In this document: positions 4,617-5,443 of the stretch, piece by piece
Layout: each line of letters starts with the position of its first letter
Position numbering within the stretch: the first letter of the stretch is position 1
NCBI GenBank assembly: GCA_030617005.1
Contig: JAUWWH010000087.1
Span: 1-5,443, forward strand
Direction of reading: 5' to 3'
Length of the DNA stretch: 5,443 nucleotides
DNA from: Candidatus Bathyarchaeota archaeon
GTDB taxonomy: Archaea; Thermoproteota; Bathyarchaeia; RBG-16-48-13; GCA-020355125
Made by a program: the position numbers and the translations under genes
Notes under the pieces: model-generated
What the model was told of the DNA's origin: nothing
Database searches by the model: none
What the model saw: only the letters and a program-made list of their open reading frames with translations

Positions 4617-5443
4617 TTAAAATTTATTGATGGTGTATTCATCTAAAGCCTTGTAAACGTGGTCTTGTTCAGGGGGAACAATCTCTGTTGGGGTTCCATC
4701 GGTTTTAATTAACGTTCGATCATTTTCTAAACTTGTAATTTTTCCTATAACAGAAGCCATAATTCCCTCCTTTTGTAATGAAGACTTGACAGCATTAACT
4801 TTATTCGATTTCGTTACAATGAGCAATGCGCCAGATCCCATTATTTTCAGAGGATCTATGTTGAGAATATTACAGATGGTTTTAGTTTCATATGATATAG
4901 GTATTCTCTCTTCGTATACAGTAACCCCTACACGTGCTGCTTCAGCTAACTCCCATAAACCGTTGATTACTCCACCCTCAGTTGGATCATGCATAGCATC
5001 AATTCCTCCCACCTCAACAGCAAGCATAGCTTCTCTCACAATACTAATTTCGTTAATTAAACCTCGAGCTTTTTCAAGAGATGTTTTACTAAGTTTATTC
5101 TCCAGAATGCTAGCTAAATCAGTTGCTAGAATCGCAGTTCCTTCTATACCTGCTTGTTTTGTTAAAATAATTTCATCTCCAGGTCTTGCACCACTAGAAG
5201 TTACATATGCGTCTCTAGCTGCTTCACCAATCATGAAACCAATAATGATGGGATGATTAAGTCCTGGTGTAACCTCTGAATGACCTCCTATAACACTTAT
5301 ATTCAATTCATGAGCAGCTTGATCAATTTGACGCATAATTATTCCAAGCAATTCTTCATTAGCCTGCGTAGGTAAGAGAATTGAATTCAAAAACCATAAG
5401 GGTTTGGCTCCACAAGTAGCAACATCATTAGCATTAATATGAA
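4617..5443 (-). CDS. AIR synthase/HypE-related protein, 5' end cut by window edge
   Basis: The frame stays open to the right edge. The TTG at 5388-5390 is internal, because the codons before it encode the conserved HINANDVATCGAKP stretch of the PurM/HypE superfamily. About 275 residues are visible. The end of the N-terminal AIRS domain contains HINANDVATCGAKPLWF and SVIGGHSEVTPG. The C-terminal AIRS_C domain begins at GARPGDEIILTKQAG and carries AMHDPTEGGVINGLWELAEA and PLKIMGSGALLIV. Such dimeric enzymes use ATP to activate an amide, carboxyl or selenium-type substrate. True HypE makes thiocyanate on a C-terminal cysteine for the NiFe hydrogenase cyanide ligand and ends in PRIC or similar. 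This protein ends in TINKF and has no cysteine near its end, so I call it HypE-like with unknown substrate. No hydrogenase or hyp gene is in view. The start and the N-terminal glycine-rich segment are outside the window. Confidence 0.88.
   Translation of the reverse strand, partial: HINANDVATCGAKPLWFLNSILLPTQANEELLGIIMRQIDQAAHELNISVIGGHSEVTPGLNHPIIIGFMIGEAARDAYVTSSGARPGDEIILTKQAGIEGTAILATDLASILENKLSKTSLEKARGLINEISIVREAMLAVEVGGIDAMHDPTEGGVINGLWELAEAARVGVTVYEERIPISYETKTICNILNIDPLKIMGSGALLIVTKSNKVNAVKSSLQKEGIMASVIGKITSLENDRTLIKTDGTPTEIVPPEQDHVYKALDEYTINKF

Noticed and set aside
4786..5256. Plus-strand open frame of 156 codons inside the HypE-like gene
   Set aside because: It is antisense to well-conserved AIRS_C motifs, lacks an SD, and its composition is low-complexity (Ser, Pro, Ile). 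Not supported as a gene.
5388..5390. TTG as the start of the HypE-like gene
   Set aside because: The 17 codons upstream in the same frame encode the conserved NANDVATCGAKP stretch, so this TTG is an internal leucine and the gene continues past the window edge.

Overview
This looks like a chromosomal segment of an archaeon, most likely from the TACK side of the tree (Bathyarchaeota-like or a relative). That placement is an inference. It rests on a UPF0146 family gene (a family I know only from archaea), promoters of BRE/TATA form, Shine-Dalgarno sites of GGTGA and GGAGA type, TTG start codons, and a phosphoenolpyruvate synthase sequence of the kind found in Thaumarchaeota and Bathyarchaeota. 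The DNA is moderately AT-rich, and the intergenic stretches are strongly so. I see no mobile element, CRISPR array, tRNA or rRNA.

Layout from left to right. Positions 1-379 (minus) carry most of a UPF0146 protein, cut at its C-terminus by the window edge. It lies 36 bases downstream of the large ppsA gene (416-2833, minus; possible upstream TTG start at 2857) and is probably co-transcribed with it. Positions 2858-3108 form a divergent promoter region. It contains a TATA-like element readable on both strands, directly next to a perfect 13-base palindrome. Positions 3109-3375 (plus) encode an 88-residue protein with two predicted membrane segments, which has a good promoter and Shine-Dalgarno site of its own. 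Converging on it is proC (3423-4241, minus), pyrroline-5-carboxylate reductase. A 375-base AT-rich gap (4242-4616) holds candidate proC promoters, several small inverted repeats and a plausible terminator for the last gene. Positions 4617-5443 (minus) are the C-terminal part of an AIR synthase/HypE-related ATP-binding protein whose start lies beyond the window.

The genes are mainly housekeeping. PpsA makes phosphoenolpyruvate from pyruvate for gluconeogenesis, and ProC performs the last step of proline synthesis. UPF0146 and the HypE-like protein belong to recognisable folds, but their substrates are unknown. The small membrane protein has no function I can name. No obvious multi-gene novel system is present. 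The most interesting points are the uncharacterised proteins, the palindrome in the divergent promoter region, and the possible hairpin over the UPF0146 ribosome-binding site.
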